DNA of 64,000 nt, from positions 2,728,001-2,792,000 of the forward strand of contig NZ_CP011112.1 of assembly GCF_001190945.1 (NCBI RefSeq), given 5' to 3'. Each line of letters opens with the position of its first letter. Position 1 is the stretch's first letter. The notes under the pieces are model-generated. The model did not search any database. It was not told the origin of the DNA and worked only from the letters and a program-made list of their open reading frames with translations. Made by a program: the position numbers and the translations under genes. The DNA comes from Luteipulveratus mongoliensis (GTDB lineage Bacteria > Actinomycetota > Actinomycetes > Actinomycetales > Dermatophilaceae). Positions 1-8,921 of this stretch are shown in pieces.

Positions 1-132
1 TCGGACGCTCGATCCTCAGCGCGTCGGTCGTGGTTCTTCGAGCCCGAGCCACGCGAGGGAGAGAACCGCCGGGCGTGGTTCTTCTCGGCCAAGCCGAACG
101 ATGACGAGACCGGCTCCGGCGAGGAGCGCGGC

Positions 133-1257
133 ATGTCCAACCTGTTGGCATCCGTGCTCTTCGCCGGCGTGTGGCTGGTCTATCTGGCCCAGCCGGTCTC
201 GACGGCCTGGAAGATGCCCAACCACGTGCGCGGCGTGGCCGGTGTCATCGCGACTATCACCTTCGGCGCGCTCTACATTCTGCATTTCAACGCGGCGCGG
301 ATCGGCGCGTTCGGGGTCACCGGCCGTCAACGGACCGAGTTCGCACGGCGACTCATGCTGTACGTCCCGCTCGCCACCGCGGCGCTGGTCACCACGCTCC
401 TCGTGGGTCAGGACGGCACAGCCACCTGGGTGTTCCTCGCGGTGGCGGGTTGCTGGACCTTCCGGCTCTCGATCGCGATCGCCATCGGCCTCGCCCTGAT
501 CGTCGCGTATGAGCTCTTGGCCTGGCTCGACCCAGGTTGGGACCGTGACGCCTCGCTCGCCGGAGCGATCCTGCTCGCGATGATCGCGGTCTCCGGCGCC
601 ATGCTCGCCTCGCGCCGACAGCGTGCCTTGGTCGATGCTCGGCGCGAGAACGCTCGTCTCGCCGTGCAGGAGGAGCGCAACCGCGTGGCTCGGGACCTGC
701 ACGACATCCTCGGCCACTCGCTGACGGTCATCACGGTGAAGGCGGAGCTGGCCGGCCGACTGTTCGACGCGGATCCGGAGCGAGCGCGCCGCGAGGTCAC
801 CGACCTTGAGCGGCTCTCGCGCGATGCTCTGGTCGACGTACGACGAGCGGTCGAGGGCTACCGAGAGATCTCGTTGGCCGGCGAACTGGCCCGGGCCCGT
901 GAGGGATTCGCGGCTGCCGACATCGAGGCCGACGTCCCCAAGGCGATCGACGAGGTGGAGTCGGACCTGCGCGAGCTGTTCGCGTGGACCGTGCGCGAAG
1001 CCACCACCAACATCATTCGGCACAGCGCCGCACGGCATGCAACGATCACGGTCGGACCCACCAGCATCTCGATCCAGGACGACGGACACGGTCCGCAGGG
1101 AGACGCCTCGGGCAACGGTCTGCGGGGTCTGCGCGAGCGAGCGGTTCAGGCGGGCGCGGTGCTGACCACCCGCGAGCTGAGTCCCGGTTTCGAGCTGCTC
1201 GTGCAGACAGCCGACCGTCCCGTGGCGCGCCCCACCGACCTGCAAAGGACCCCATGA
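133..1257 (+). CDS. DesK-type sensor histidine kinase (start uncertain, frame open to left edge)
   Basis: This is a membrane sensor kinase of the HisKA_3/DesK class. The N-terminal half holds several hydrophobic helices. The phospho-acceptor histidine lies in RDLHDILGHS at about residue 190. The ATPase domain has an N-box (TTNIIRH, about residue 290) and a G-box (GNGLRGLRERA). ATG 133 has a good ribosome site (gaggag, 7 nt upstream). The frame has no stop between the window edge and this ATG, so the true start could lie outside the window. Its TGA overlaps the ATG of the response regulator, so the two are translationally coupled. The signal sensed is unknown. Ligands such as lipid fluidity or cell-wall stress are known for relatives but cannot be inferred here. 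Confidence 0.9.
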   Translation: MSNLLASVLFAGVWLVYLAQPVSTAWKMPNHVRGVAGVIATITFGALYILHFNAARIGAFGVTGRQRTEFARRLMLYVPLATAALVTTLLVGQDGTATWVFLAVAGCWTFRLSIAIAIGLALIVAYELLAWLDPGWDRDASLAGAILLAMIAVSGAMLASRRQRALVDARRENARLAVQEERNRVARDLHDILGHSLTVITVKAELAGRLFDADPERARREVTDLERLSRDALVDVRRAVEGYREISLAGELARAREGFAAADIEADVPKAIDEVESDLRELFAWTVREATTNIIRHSAARHATITVGPTSISIQDDGHGPQGDASGNGLRGLRERAVQAGAVLTTRELSPGFELLVQTADRPVARPTDLQRTP

Positions 1258-1862
1258 CGATCTCCGTGATGCTCGCCGACGACCAGGCTCTGGTCCGCGG
1301 CGCGCTCGCTGCGCTTCTTGACCTCGAGACGGATCTGCACGTGGTGGCCGAGGTCGGCCGCGGCGACGAGGTCGTCGAAGCGGCGCTCAAGGAGCAGCCC
1401 GACGTGGTGCTGATGGACGTCGAGATGCCAGGCATGGACGGGATCGCGGCGACGGCCGCCCTGAAGGCCCAGCTGCCCGGCGTACACGTCCTGATCGTCA
1501 CGACGTTCGGGCGCCCGGGTTATCTGCGGCGCGGGCTGCAGGCAGGCGCCGACGGTTTCGTGGTCAAGGACACGCCGGCCCGCGAGCTGGCCAACGCCGT
1601 ACGTCGGGTGCACCAGGGTCTGCGTGTCGTCGACCCCGCGCTCGCCACGGACAGTCTGGTGGCGGGCGAGTCGCCCCTCACCGAGCGGGAGACGCAGGTG
1701 CTGCGGTCGGCGCTGGACGGCGGCACGGTGGCCGATATCGCCCGCGAGCACTTCCTGTCCGAGGGCACGGTGCGCAACCACCTGTCCTCCGCGATCGGCA
1801 AGACGGGCGCGCGCACCCGGGCCGAGGCGGCGCGTATCGCCGTCGACAACGGCTGGCTCTGA
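1254..1862 (+). CDS. NarL/LuxR-family response regulator
   Basis: The partner of the preceding kinase, 202 aa. The receiver domain has the acidic pair DD at residues 9-10, the phospho-acceptor Asp at about 55 (VVLMDVEMPG) and the conserved Lys in VVKDT. A C-terminal LuxR-type HTH begins at PLTERETQVL and contains the recognition helix LSEGTVRNHL. The start ATG overlaps the kinase stop (ATGA). It probably binds DNA as a phosphorylated dimer. The targets cannot be read from this window. Confidence 0.93.
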   Translation: MTISVMLADDQALVRGALAALLDLETDLHVVAEVGRGDEVVEAALKEQPDVVLMDVEMPGMDGIAATAALKAQLPGVHVLIVTTFGRPGYLRRGLQAGADGFVVKDTPARELANAVRRVHQGLRVVDPALATDSLVAGESPLTERETQVLRSALDGGTVADIAREHFLSEGTVRNHLSSAIGKTGARTRAEAARIAVDNGWL

Positions 1863-1908
1863 CCAGGTTGATCGGGCATGCCGATCGGGCTGCGAGAATG
1901 TCCGGGCT

Positions 1909-3192
1909 ATGACTGAGGTTCTTCCCGCGCCGAACCCCGTCCTGCCTCCGCTGCAGGTCGGGCGCCACACCATCGACTCACCCGTCGTACTCGCTCCGAT
2001 GGCCGGCATCACCAACCGCGCGTTCCGCCGGCTCTGTCGGCAGTACGGCAACCGCGGCCTGGCCGCCGGAGGCGCCTCGGGCGCCTCCTCGCTGGCTGAG
2101 TCCGATGAGCGCGTGTCCTCCTCCGACCACGCTCACAGGCTCGCGCGGGGCGGCATCGTCAACGCGCTGTACGTCAGCGAGATGATCACCTCGCGTGCGC
2201 TCGTGGAGCGGACGCCGATCTCGATGCAGCTGATCGAGCACGACGCCGACGAGAACCCGCGCTCGATCCAGCTCTACGGCGTGGACCCGGCGACGGTCGG
2301 GCGTGCGGTGCACATGCTCGTCAGCGAGGACCGGGCCGACCACATCGACCTCAACTTCGGCTGCCCGGTCCCCAAGGTCACGCGCAAGGGTGGGGGAGCG
2401 GCCCTGCCGTGGAAGACCGACCTGTTCCGCGGGATCGTGGCCGCGGCGGTGCGCGAGGCGACGCCGTACGACGTGCCCGTCACCGTCAAGATGCGCAAGG
2501 GCATCGACCCCGACCATCTGACCTTCCTGGAGGCCGGCCGGATCGCCGAGGGTGAGGGCGCGGCGGCCGTTGCGCTGCACGGTCGTACGGCTGCGCAGGC
2601 GTACTCGGGCACGGCGGACTGGTCCGCCATCAGGGCGCTGAAGCAGACAGTCACCAGCATCCCGGTGCTCGGCAACGGCGACATCTGGTCTGCGGAGGAC
2701 GCGGTCCGGATGGTGCGCGAGACCGGTTGCGACGGCGTCGTCGTCGGACGCGGGTGCCTCGGCCGGCCGTGGCTCTTCACCGACCTGGCCGCAGCGTTCG
2801 CGGGTTCGAGTGCGCGGGTCGAGCCGACGCTCGGCGAGGTCAGCGAGACCCTGCGGCTGCACACCGTCTATCTCGCGGAGTTCCACCAGTCCGAGCAGAA
2901 GGCGTGCCGCGACATCCGCAAGCACATCGCCTGGTACCTCAAGGGATTCCCCGCCGGGTCACACGTACGCTCCCGCCTGGCCACCGTCGAGTCGCTCGCC
3001 TCGTTGGACGACCTGATCGCGACGTTGGACCTCGACCAGCCGTGGCCGGGCGAGCCGGCCGAGGGCCAGCGTGGACGAGCCGGTTCCGAGCGCCACGTGG
3101 TGCTGCCCGAAGGCTGGTTGGACTCGCAGGTGCTCGACGGCGCCGCGGCCGAGGCCGTGGCGCAGGCCGAGCTCTCCGTCTCCGGAGGCTAG
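1909..3192 (+). CDS. dusB: tRNA-dihydrouridine synthase
   Basis: A flavin enzyme that reduces uridine to dihydrouridine in the tRNA D-loop. It is a TIM barrel opening with APMAGITNRAFRRLC. The catalytic Cys lies in LNFGCPVPKVTRKGGGAAL, and FMN-phosphate motifs (GNGDI, VVGRGCLGRPWLF) follow. The protein is 427 aa, longer than usual for the family. There is an extra stretch of roughly 27 Ser/Ala/Gly-rich residues between the first barrel strand (RQYGNRG) and the conserved LYVSEMITSRALVE segment. I chose the ATG at 1909 because the conserved N-terminus begins there. The nearest subfamily is actinobacterial DusB-like. Confidence 0.93.
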   Translation: MTEVLPAPNPVLPPLQVGRHTIDSPVVLAPMAGITNRAFRRLCRQYGNRGLAAGGASGASSLAESDERVSSSDHAHRLARGGIVNALYVSEMITSRALVERTPISMQLIEHDADENPRSIQLYGVDPATVGRAVHMLVSEDRADHIDLNFGCPVPKVTRKGGGAALPWKTDLFRGIVAAAVREATPYDVPVTVKMRKGIDPDHLTFLEAGRIAEGEGAAAVALHGRTAAQAYSGTADWSAIRALKQTVTSIPVLGNGDIWSAEDAVRMVRETGCDGVVVGRGCLGRPWLFTDLAAAFAGSSARVEPTLGEVSETLRLHTVYLAEFHQSEQKACRDIRKHIAWYLKGFPAGSHVRSRLATVESLASLDDLIATLDLDQPWPGEPAEGQRGRAGSERHVVLPEGWLDSQVLDGAAAEAVAQAELSVSGG

Positions 3193-3310
3193 CTCGCAGG
3201 TCCGCCGCCCACCTGCCCGCCTGTAGCGCGGCCCGCGTCAGGTGCTGCCTGCTCGGCGAGTGCGCGCGAAGGGCTCGTACGCAGCCTGTCCGGGATCCGT
3301 TCGCGCGCAG

Positions 3311-3355
3311 TGAGTGGCCGCTCATCGCCGTTAGCGCGCACTGAGCAGCCACTCA
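3311..3355 (+). repeat. Two copies of a TGAG-N6-CTCA palindrome, upstream of the DUF559 gene
   Basis: TGAGTGGCCGCTCA lies at 3311-3324 and TGAGCAGCCACTCA at 3342-3355. Each is preceded by gcgcgca(g/c). The same motif occurs three more times just past the next gene. The rest of the 3193-3423 intergenic region holds no gene. Confidence 0.8.
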
Positions 3356-3423
3356 GGGCTTGCGCGTCCGAGGCCTGTGGATGACCGCGGAGGCACCACC
3401 TCGAGTTCGGGCAATGTCTGGCC

Positions 3424-4311
3424 ATGCCTCGTTCGCCCGCGCCGCTGCCCGAGTCCCTCCGGGGTCGGGCGTTCGCGCTACCCGAAGCAGCCGAGGCGGG
3501 TCTGCCAGGACGGCTGCGCGGTGACCATCTGAGTCAACCGTTCAGAGGCGTGCGGAGCGATAGCCCGTGCGACTCGCTCCTGGAGCGTGCATCCGCACTC
3601 GCGTGTGTGCTCCCGAAGCAATCCGCCTTCGCCGGGCCGACAGCGGCTGCGCTGCTCGATCTGCCATTGCCGCGCGACTACGAGGCAGCCGATGCGGACC
3701 TGCACGTCATCACCAAGACGGGTAGCCCGGCGATCCGCAGACCAGGCGTCGTGGCGCATCGCGGGGTGGACCGTCGGACGACGCTCATCCACCGCGGCCT
3801 ACGCATCACCACACCGACCGATGCCTGGCTGGACCTCACGCAGCTGCTCGTGCTCGACGACCTGGTCATCCTCGGCGACGCGATCGTGGCGAAGAACCAT
3901 GAGCTGCTCGGCTCACTTCGCGACGGCCTGGCAGCACGGCCTGGCCAGCGCGGCGTCGTGCTCGGTCGGTCCGCGCTCGACCTCATCCGGCCCCGTTGCT
4001 GGTCGCCCATGGAGACCCGATCCCGGCTGCTCCTGGTCAGAGCCGGGCTGCCGGAGCCCGAGCTGAACGCCGAGGTCCATGACCATGCGCGCACCTGGAT
4101 CGCGACGGTCGACATGGTCTGGCGGGACCGCAAGGTCATCGTCGAGTACGACGGTGGTGGCCATCTCGAACCGAGCCAGCGTCGCCTCGATCTGACCAGG
4201 CGACGCCAGCTGCGCAGCGAAGGGTGGACCGTGATCGAGATCTCTGCGGATGACGTACTCCGCTGGCCCGAGCAGCTCGTCGACCTGGTGCGCGCTGCAC
4301 TCGCCACCTGA
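3424..4311 (+). CDS. DUF559 / Vsr-fold endonuclease-like protein
   Basis: The protein is 295 aa. The N-terminal two thirds resembles the AbiEi-antitoxin-like part seen in actinobacterial members (AFAGPTAAALLDLPLP; GLRITTPTDAWLDLT). The C-terminal region is the DUF559 fold related to very-short-patch-repair nucleases: METRSRLLLVRAGLPEPELN, then WIATVDMVWRDRKVIVEYDGG, then RRRQLRSEGWTVIEIS. The Asp in ATVDMVW and the Glu in VIVEYDG are the expected metal-binding residues. This fold assignment comes from motif recognition, and biochemical function is unproven for most of the family. It stands alone, and a family of palindromes brackets it on both sides. Confidence 0.8.
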   Translation: MPRSPAPLPESLRGRAFALPEAAEAGLPGRLRGDHLSQPFRGVRSDSPCDSLLERASALACVLPKQSAFAGPTAAALLDLPLPRDYEAADADLHVITKTGSPAIRRPGVVAHRGVDRRTTLIHRGLRITTPTDAWLDLTQLLVLDDLVILGDAIVAKNHELLGSLRDGLAARPGQRGVVLGRSALDLIRPRCWSPMETRSRLLLVRAGLPEPELNAEVHDHARTWIATVDMVWRDRKVIVEYDGGGHLEPSQRRLDLTRRRQLRSEGWTVIEISADDVLRWPEQLVDLVRAALAT

Positions 4312-4339
4312 TGTGCGCGGCGCCGGCTCAGCCCTCGAG

Positions 4340-4449
4340 TGAGTCACCACTCAGCGCGCGTCAACGGCTCGTACCCCGTGGGTCTGGAAGCCTTTCGCGC
4401 GCACTGAGTGGTGACTCACCGCCGAAAATGCGCAGTGAGCAGGCGCTCA
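4340..4449 (+). repeat. Three copies of the TGAG-N6-CTCA palindrome, downstream of the DUF559 gene
   Basis: The copies are at 4340-4353, 4405-4418 and 4436-4449. The first two, with their gcgcgc flanks, face each other as an inverted repeat of about 22 bp. Together with the two upstream copies they make five within 1.14 kb. The pair 4340-4418 could fold as a long hairpin and act as a terminator. Confidence 0.8.
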
Positions 4450-4473
4450 TGGCGGAGGACTCGCGAGAGCGGG

Positions 4474-5337
4474 TCAGCCGGCGGGCGCGTGGCGGGGTGA
4501 GGTGGCGACGGGGCGGTCCGGGTCGGTGATCCAGTGCGACCAGGACCCGACGTAGACGGCGGTCTGTGCGCCGATACCGGAGGCCTCCAGCGCGAGTGCG
4601 GTGTGCATCGCCTGCACGCCTGATCCGCAGTAGACGCCGACCTGGGAGTGCGGCCCGATGCCGTACGACGTGAAGCGCATCGCGAGGTCGTCACCGGTCA
4701 GGAAGCGACCGTCGTCCTGCAGGTTGGCGAGGGCGGGCGAGCTGAGCGCACCGGGGATGTGGCCGGCCACCGGGTCGATCGTCTCGTTCTCGCCTCGGAA
4801 CCGGTCGGCAGGGCGAGCATCGATGAGGACGCTGCGCCGGGCGTACTCCGCGGCGTCGTCGGCATCGAGCACGTCGCGGCTCGGTGGCGTCGCCACGAAG
4901 TCGCCGCGCTCCGGGGCGACGGGGTCGGAGCTGAGCGGCAGTCCGAGCGACTCCCAGAGTGCCCGTCCGCCGTCGAGCACCTGGACGCACTCGTGCCCGC
5001 AGTACTCCAGCAGCCACCAGCACCGGCTGGCCGCCAGCGCATTGCCCTGGTCGTAGACGACCACGGAGCTGTCGTTGCTGACGCCGGCCGCGCGCATGGC
5101 CTCCTCGAGCGTGGCCAGGTCCGGCATCGGATGGCGCCCACCGTCGCCGGGTGCCCCGGACAGCACGGACTCGAACTCCACCCAGGCGGCGCCCGGAAGG
5201 TGACCGGCGTCGTACGCCGGCCGCATCGACGGCTGACCGAGCTGCCAGCTGACATCGAGCAGAACGACCGGCTCTCCCCGGTCGAGACGAGCGTGCAGCT
5301 GCTCGGCGCTGATCAGCGGTCCACAGGGTCGGTTCAT
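4474..5337 (-). CDS. Thiosulfate/3-mercaptopyruvate sulfurtransferase (tandem rhodanese)
   Basis: Two rhodanese domains, 287 aa. The inactive N-terminal domain starts with VVLLDVSWQLG and carries the substrate-pocket element YDQGNALAASR. The catalytic C-terminal domain has DARPADRFRGENE and the active-site loop YCGSGVQA, whose Cys accepts the sulfane sulfur. The CGSGV loop is more thiosulfate-like or mixed than the mercaptopyruvate CGSGVT type, so the physiological donor is open. The start MNRPCGPLIS is preferred because homology begins there. An in-frame Met 20 codons upstream is possible. Confidence 0.9.
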   Translation of the reverse strand: MNRPCGPLISAEQLHARLDRGEPVVLLDVSWQLGQPSMRPAYDAGHLPGAAWVEFESVLSGAPGDGGRHPMPDLATLEEAMRAAGVSNDSSVVVYDQGNALAASRCWWLLEYCGHECVQVLDGGRALWESLGLPLSSDPVAPERGDFVATPPSRDVLDADDAAEYARRSVLIDARPADRFRGENETIDPVAGHIPGALSSPALANLQDDGRFLTGDDLAMRFTSYGIGPHSQVGVYCGSGVQAMHTALALEASGIGAQTAVYVGSWSHWITDPDRPVATSPRHAPAG

Positions 5338-5430
5338 AACCCTGAGAGTAGGCCGCTGACGTGTCTCATGGGAGGGGTCCGATCGCCGCTCCGGCACACC
5401 TCTCCCAGGTCGTTGTGCCAGGCTCTTTCC

Positions 5431-5706
5431 ATGTGCCGCAACATCCGCCCCCTGAACAACTTCGCACCCCCGGCGACCAAGGATGAGGTTCGCGCCGCAG
5501 CTCTGCAGTACGTCCGCAAGATCAGCGGCGGCACCAAGCCCTCACAGGCCAACCAGGCGGCGTTCGACGCTGCCGTTGACGCCGTCACCGAGGCCAGCCG
5601 TGAGCTGCTGGACGCCCTCGTGACGACGGCGCCTCCCAAGGACCGCGAGGTCGAGGCAGCCAAGGCTCGGGCACGGTCCGCGCAGCGCTTCCCGAACGCG
5701 GGCTGA
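5431..5706 (+). CDS. DUF2277 family protein
   Basis: A small conserved protein (91 aa) with the family signature at its N-terminus: MCRNIRPLNNFAPPAT, then a helical stretch EVRAAALQYVRKISG and a C-terminal amphipathic helix. The Cys at position 2 is invariant in the family as I recall it. No function is established. It reads divergently from the sulfurtransferase and is followed 1 bp later by the DUF3806 gene. Confidence 0.88.
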   Translation: MCRNIRPLNNFAPPATKDEVRAAALQYVRKISGGTKPSQANQAAFDAAVDAVTEASRELLDALVTTAPPKDREVEAAKARARSAQRFPNAG

Positions 5707-5707
5707 C

Positions 5708-6130
5708 TTGTCCGAGCAAGAGATTCGCATCTCCGCAATCGGTTACGACGAGCGCGAGGTGCTCCAGCAGTGGTTGCGTGACGCCCGCCAGTGGGGGATC
5801 GATCCTGACGACCTGGACTCGGTGGCTCGGGCCTACGACGGCTATGTCGCCCGCGTGCTGGCGACCGATCCCGACGACCGCGAGGACCCGACGGCCGTCT
5901 GCACGATGATCGGTCTCGCGATGGGCGAGCACATCGCGCGCAACAGCCGGCTCCAGTGGCGGATCGTGACCGACGCCGAGGGCACTGACCTGGCGCTGTC
6001 GACGCCCGAGGAGAACGCGGTTCTCTACCCCGCGGATCCGGTCATCGACGCCTGGTCCGAGCAGCGCACCGGCTGGCTGTCGGGGTGGGTTCGTGACCTG
6101 CTGCGTGGCGTCAACGGAGCCACGGCGTGA
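5708..6130 (+). CDS. DUF3806-like protein, TTG start
   Basis: 140 aa. The region AMGEHIARNSRLQWRIVTDAEGTDLAL matches the DUF3806 pattern, in which a short helix is followed by a strand. The family's function is unknown. The only in-frame start near the previous stop is TTG at 5708. The stop overlaps the GTG of the next gene, so the two are probably co-translated. Confidence 0.75.
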   Translation: MSEQEIRISAIGYDEREVLQQWLRDARQWGIDPDDLDSVARAYDGYVARVLATDPDDREDPTAVCTMIGLAMGEHIARNSRLQWRIVTDAEGTDLALSTPEENAVLYPADPVIDAWSEQRTGWLSGWVRDLLRGVNGATA

Positions 6131-6618
6131 GCATCGCCGCGCTGCTGCCGAGCGTCCGCCTGACCAAGCCGCAGCGGCTGCGTTCGGTGGCCAACTGGGT
6201 CAACGGCTCGACCGCGTTCGGCCTCGTGGTCGCCTCCGCTGGCCACTGCCACATCCGACGCGGCCCGCGCGGCCTCTGGCTGGCTGACGGCTATCGCTTC
6301 GGCTTCCCAGTGGCCGGTGCGTTCACCGTCGGCAACGTGCTCGTCACGGCGCACGAGTGGCCCGCACGCGTGGAGAAGTATCCCGACCTGCTGGGCCATG
6401 AGGAGCGCCACTCCTGGCAGTACGTCGTGTGTGGCGGTCTCCCGTTCATCCCGCTCTACCTCGCCTCGATGGGCTGGTCGGTGCTGCGCACCGGTGACCG
6501 TGCGGCGCGCAACGTGTTCGAGCGCGACGCCGGCCTGGCAGCGGGAGGCTACGACGACGCGCCCGTACGTCCGCTCGCCGTCTCCATGCGCGCGCTCCTG
6601 TCGAGTCGCCGCAGATGA
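6127..6618 (+). CDS. Small HEXXH-motif protein, possible membrane-associated metallopeptidase
   Basis: 163 aa with GTG start. It contains GHEERHSWQY at about residues 90-99, a match to the zinc-metallopeptidase motif HEXXH (H91, E92, H95). Hydrophobic stretches follow (CGGLPFIPLYLASMGWSVL), with FERDAGLAAGGY after them offering a possible third acidic ligand. I cannot place it in a named family. It overlaps its neighbours on both sides (GTGA and ATGA), so it is expressed with the DUF3806 gene and dgt. Confidence 0.7.
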   Translation: MSIAALLPSVRLTKPQRLRSVANWVNGSTAFGLVVASAGHCHIRRGPRGLWLADGYRFGFPVAGAFTVGNVLVTAHEWPARVEKYPDLLGHEERHSWQYVVCGGLPFIPLYLASMGWSVLRTGDRAARNVFERDAGLAAGGYDDAPVRPLAVSMRALLSSRRR

Positions 6619-7856
6619 GCGGACCGTACGACGCCCGCTCGCGTGAGCGGTGGGTCCAGGAGGACCCCGAGCTCAAGAGGGCGGACCGCGACGACTTCGC
6701 GCGTGACCGGGCTCGGCTGGTGCACTCGGCAGCCCTGCGCCGGCTGTCCCAGAAGACCCAGATGCACCAGCCGACCGTCGACGACTTCGTCCGCAACCGC
6801 CTGACTCACTCCCTCGAGGTCGCCCAGATCGGGCGCGAGTTCGGGGCTGCGCTCGGCTGCAACGCCGACGTGGTCGACACGGCGTGCCTCGCTCACGACC
6901 TGGGCCATCCGCCGTTCGGGCACAACGGAGAGACGGCGCTGGATGCCCTTGCGGCCGACTTCGGCGGCTTCGAAGGCAACGCGCAGACTCTGCGGCTGCT
7001 GACGAGACTCGAGGCCAAGCGCGCCCACGCCGACGGGCGGTCAGCCGGGCTCAACCTGACCCGCGCCAGCCTCGACGCGTCGATCAAGTATCCCTGGGCT
7101 CGCGGCGAGAGCCCCACTCCCACAAGGAAGTTCGGCGTCTACGCGGACGACGTCGACGTCTTCTCATGGGTCCGGGCGGACGTACCCGCAGATGCGCCGA
7201 CGCGGCGTTGCCTCGAGGCTCAGGTGATGGACTGGTCCGATGACGTCGCCTACTCCGTGCACGACGTCGAGGACGCGATCGCCTCCGGCCTGGTCGACCT
7301 GCGAGCGCTGCGCTCCGGCGCTGTGGTCGAGGAGATCGCCGGGATCGCTCAGCGGCTGCATGCTCCTGAGATCGAGACCGAGGCTCTGACGGCAGCCCTC
7401 GGGCGAGCCCTCGAAGCCGGAGCGATGCCGAACGTGCACGACGGCACCCGCGGCAGCCTCGCGGCGCTGAAGGACACCACCAGCCGACTGATCGGCCACT
7501 TCGTGCAGACCGTCGAGGAGGCCACGCGCGAGCGGTTCGGCGGTGGTTCGTTGACGCGCTACGACGCCGACGTCGTCATCCCGGACGATGTCTGGGCCGA
7601 GTGCGTGATGCTCAAGGCCGTCGCGGCGCACTTCGTGCTCCTCACCGACACGCGTCAGCGGCTGCACGCCGACCAACGGGATGTCGTGATCGCGCTGTTC
7701 GGCGCCTACCGCGACCGACCAGAGCGACTGGACCCGATCTACGCGATGGACTTCGCTGACGGTGCAGACGATGCGGCACGGCTGCGGGTCGTGGTCGATC
7801 AGGTCGCATCGATGACCGACGGCCGGGCCATCGAGCTGGCGCAGGCCTGGACCTAG
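6615..7856 (+). CDS. dgt: Deoxyguanosinetriphosphate triphosphohydrolase-like protein
   Basis: An HD-domain hydrolase that converts dGTP to deoxyguanosine and triphosphate, 413 aa. HD signatures: RRLSQKTQM and FVRNRLTHSLEVAQIGR (metal His), CLAHDLGHPPFGHNGE (His-Asp metal pair), and MDWSDDVAYSVHDVEDA (distal Asp). It starts with an ATGA overlap on the HEXXH gene. The actinobacterial form lacks long insertions, as here. Substrate range beyond dGTP is common in the family. Confidence 0.92.
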   Translation: MSGPYDARSRERWVQEDPELKRADRDDFARDRARLVHSAALRRLSQKTQMHQPTVDDFVRNRLTHSLEVAQIGREFGAALGCNADVVDTACLAHDLGHPPFGHNGETALDALAADFGGFEGNAQTLRLLTRLEAKRAHADGRSAGLNLTRASLDASIKYPWARGESPTPTRKFGVYADDVDVFSWVRADVPADAPTRRCLEAQVMDWSDDVAYSVHDVEDAIASGLVDLRALRSGAVVEEIAGIAQRLHAPEIETEALTAALGRALEAGAMPNVHDGTRGSLAALKDTTSRLIGHFVQTVEEATRERFGGGSLTRYDADVVIPDDVWAECVMLKAVAAHFVLLTDTRQRLHADQRDVVIALFGAYRDRPERLDPIYAMDFADGADDAARLRVVVDQVASMTDGRAIELAQAWT

Positions 7857-7866
7857 GCTCCGGGAC

Positions 7867-8895
7867 GTGGAACTCAGCAACCTGACGCACCCGGTGATCG
7901 CCGCGCCGATGGCCGGCGGCCCGTCCACCCCTGCGCTCGTCGTGGCGGTCAACGAGGCCGGTGCCATGGGCTACCTCGCGGCCGGCTACAAGACCGCGGA
8001 CGCTCTGAGTGAGGAGTTCGATCAGACCCGCGGTCTCACCGACCGTCCGTTCGGCGTCAACGTCTTCGTGCCGGCCCGACTCAACCGGGCACGCGACGAG
8101 GCGGCCGTGGACGCGTACCGTCGCCGGCTCCAGCCCCTGGCCGACAAGCTGGACGCGGTCATGCCCGAGCCGCGCTGGGACGACACCGACTCCTACGAGG
8201 CCAAGATCGCCCTCCTCGAGGAGGCCAAGGTCGACACGGTCTCCTTCACGTTCGGATGCCCGGCGCCCGACGTCGTACGTCGTCTCCGCGCCTCGGGCGC
8301 ACAGGTCGTCGTCACCGTGACCGACACTGACGAGGCACTTGCCGCCGTGCGCGGTGGCGCGGACGCCCTGTGCGTCCAGGGTTCGCAGGCGGGCGGTCAT
8401 CGCAGCACGCATCGCGTCGACGCGATCCCTAACGACCTGTCATGGCTCGACCTGGTGCGTGAGGTCCGCAGCGTGACCACCGTGCCGCTCATCGCGGCAG
8501 GCGGGATCGCCGACGCCCAGGACGTACGACGAGCTCTGGGTCTCGGGGCCGCCGCAGTCCAGGTGGGTACGGCTTTTCTGCTCTGCGACGAGGCCGGCAC
8601 CAGCGCCACGCACCGGGCCGGACTGCAGGAGGCCACCCTCGAACGGTCCGCGGTCACGCGAGCCTTCTCCGGGCGGCCCGGCAGGGGAGTGCGCAACGCG
8701 TTCGTCGACGAGTACGACGCCCACGCGCCGAGCGTCTTCCCGGTGATCGACCAGCTGACCAAACCTCTCAGAGCCGCGGCGGCAGGCCTGGAGGACTTCC
8801 ATCTGGTCAATCTCTGGGCCGGGACCCGTTGGCGTCAGGCCGAGCCAGGATCGGCGGCCGAGGTCGTCGGCCGCCTCGTCGGCAGCACGACCTAG
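7867..8895 (+). CDS. Nitronate monooxygenase-type flavoprotein
   Basis: An FMN-dependent TIM barrel of the 2-nitropropane dioxygenase/nitronate monooxygenase class, 342 aa. It begins HPVIAAPMAGGPSTPALV. Phosphate-binding and active-site segments are CVQGSQAGGHRSTH, IAAGGIADAQDVRRALGLGAAAVQVGTAFL and the family His/Gly loop. A GTG start sits 10 bp after dgt. The likely role is detoxification of alkyl nitronates, although some members act on other substrates. Confidence 0.87.
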   Translation: MELSNLTHPVIAAPMAGGPSTPALVVAVNEAGAMGYLAAGYKTADALSEEFDQTRGLTDRPFGVNVFVPARLNRARDEAAVDAYRRRLQPLADKLDAVMPEPRWDDTDSYEAKIALLEEAKVDTVSFTFGCPAPDVVRRLRASGAQVVVTVTDTDEALAAVRGGADALCVQGSQAGGHRSTHRVDAIPNDLSWLDLVREVRSVTTVPLIAAGGIADAQDVRRALGLGAAAVQVGTAFLLCDEAGTSATHRAGLQEATLERSAVTRAFSGRPGRGVRNAFVDEYDAHAPSVFPVIDQLTKPLRAAAAGLEDFHLVNLWAGTRWRQAEPGSAAEVVGRLVGSTT

Positions 8896-8921
8896 ACTCT
8901 CGCTCACCGGGAAGGAGGGCC

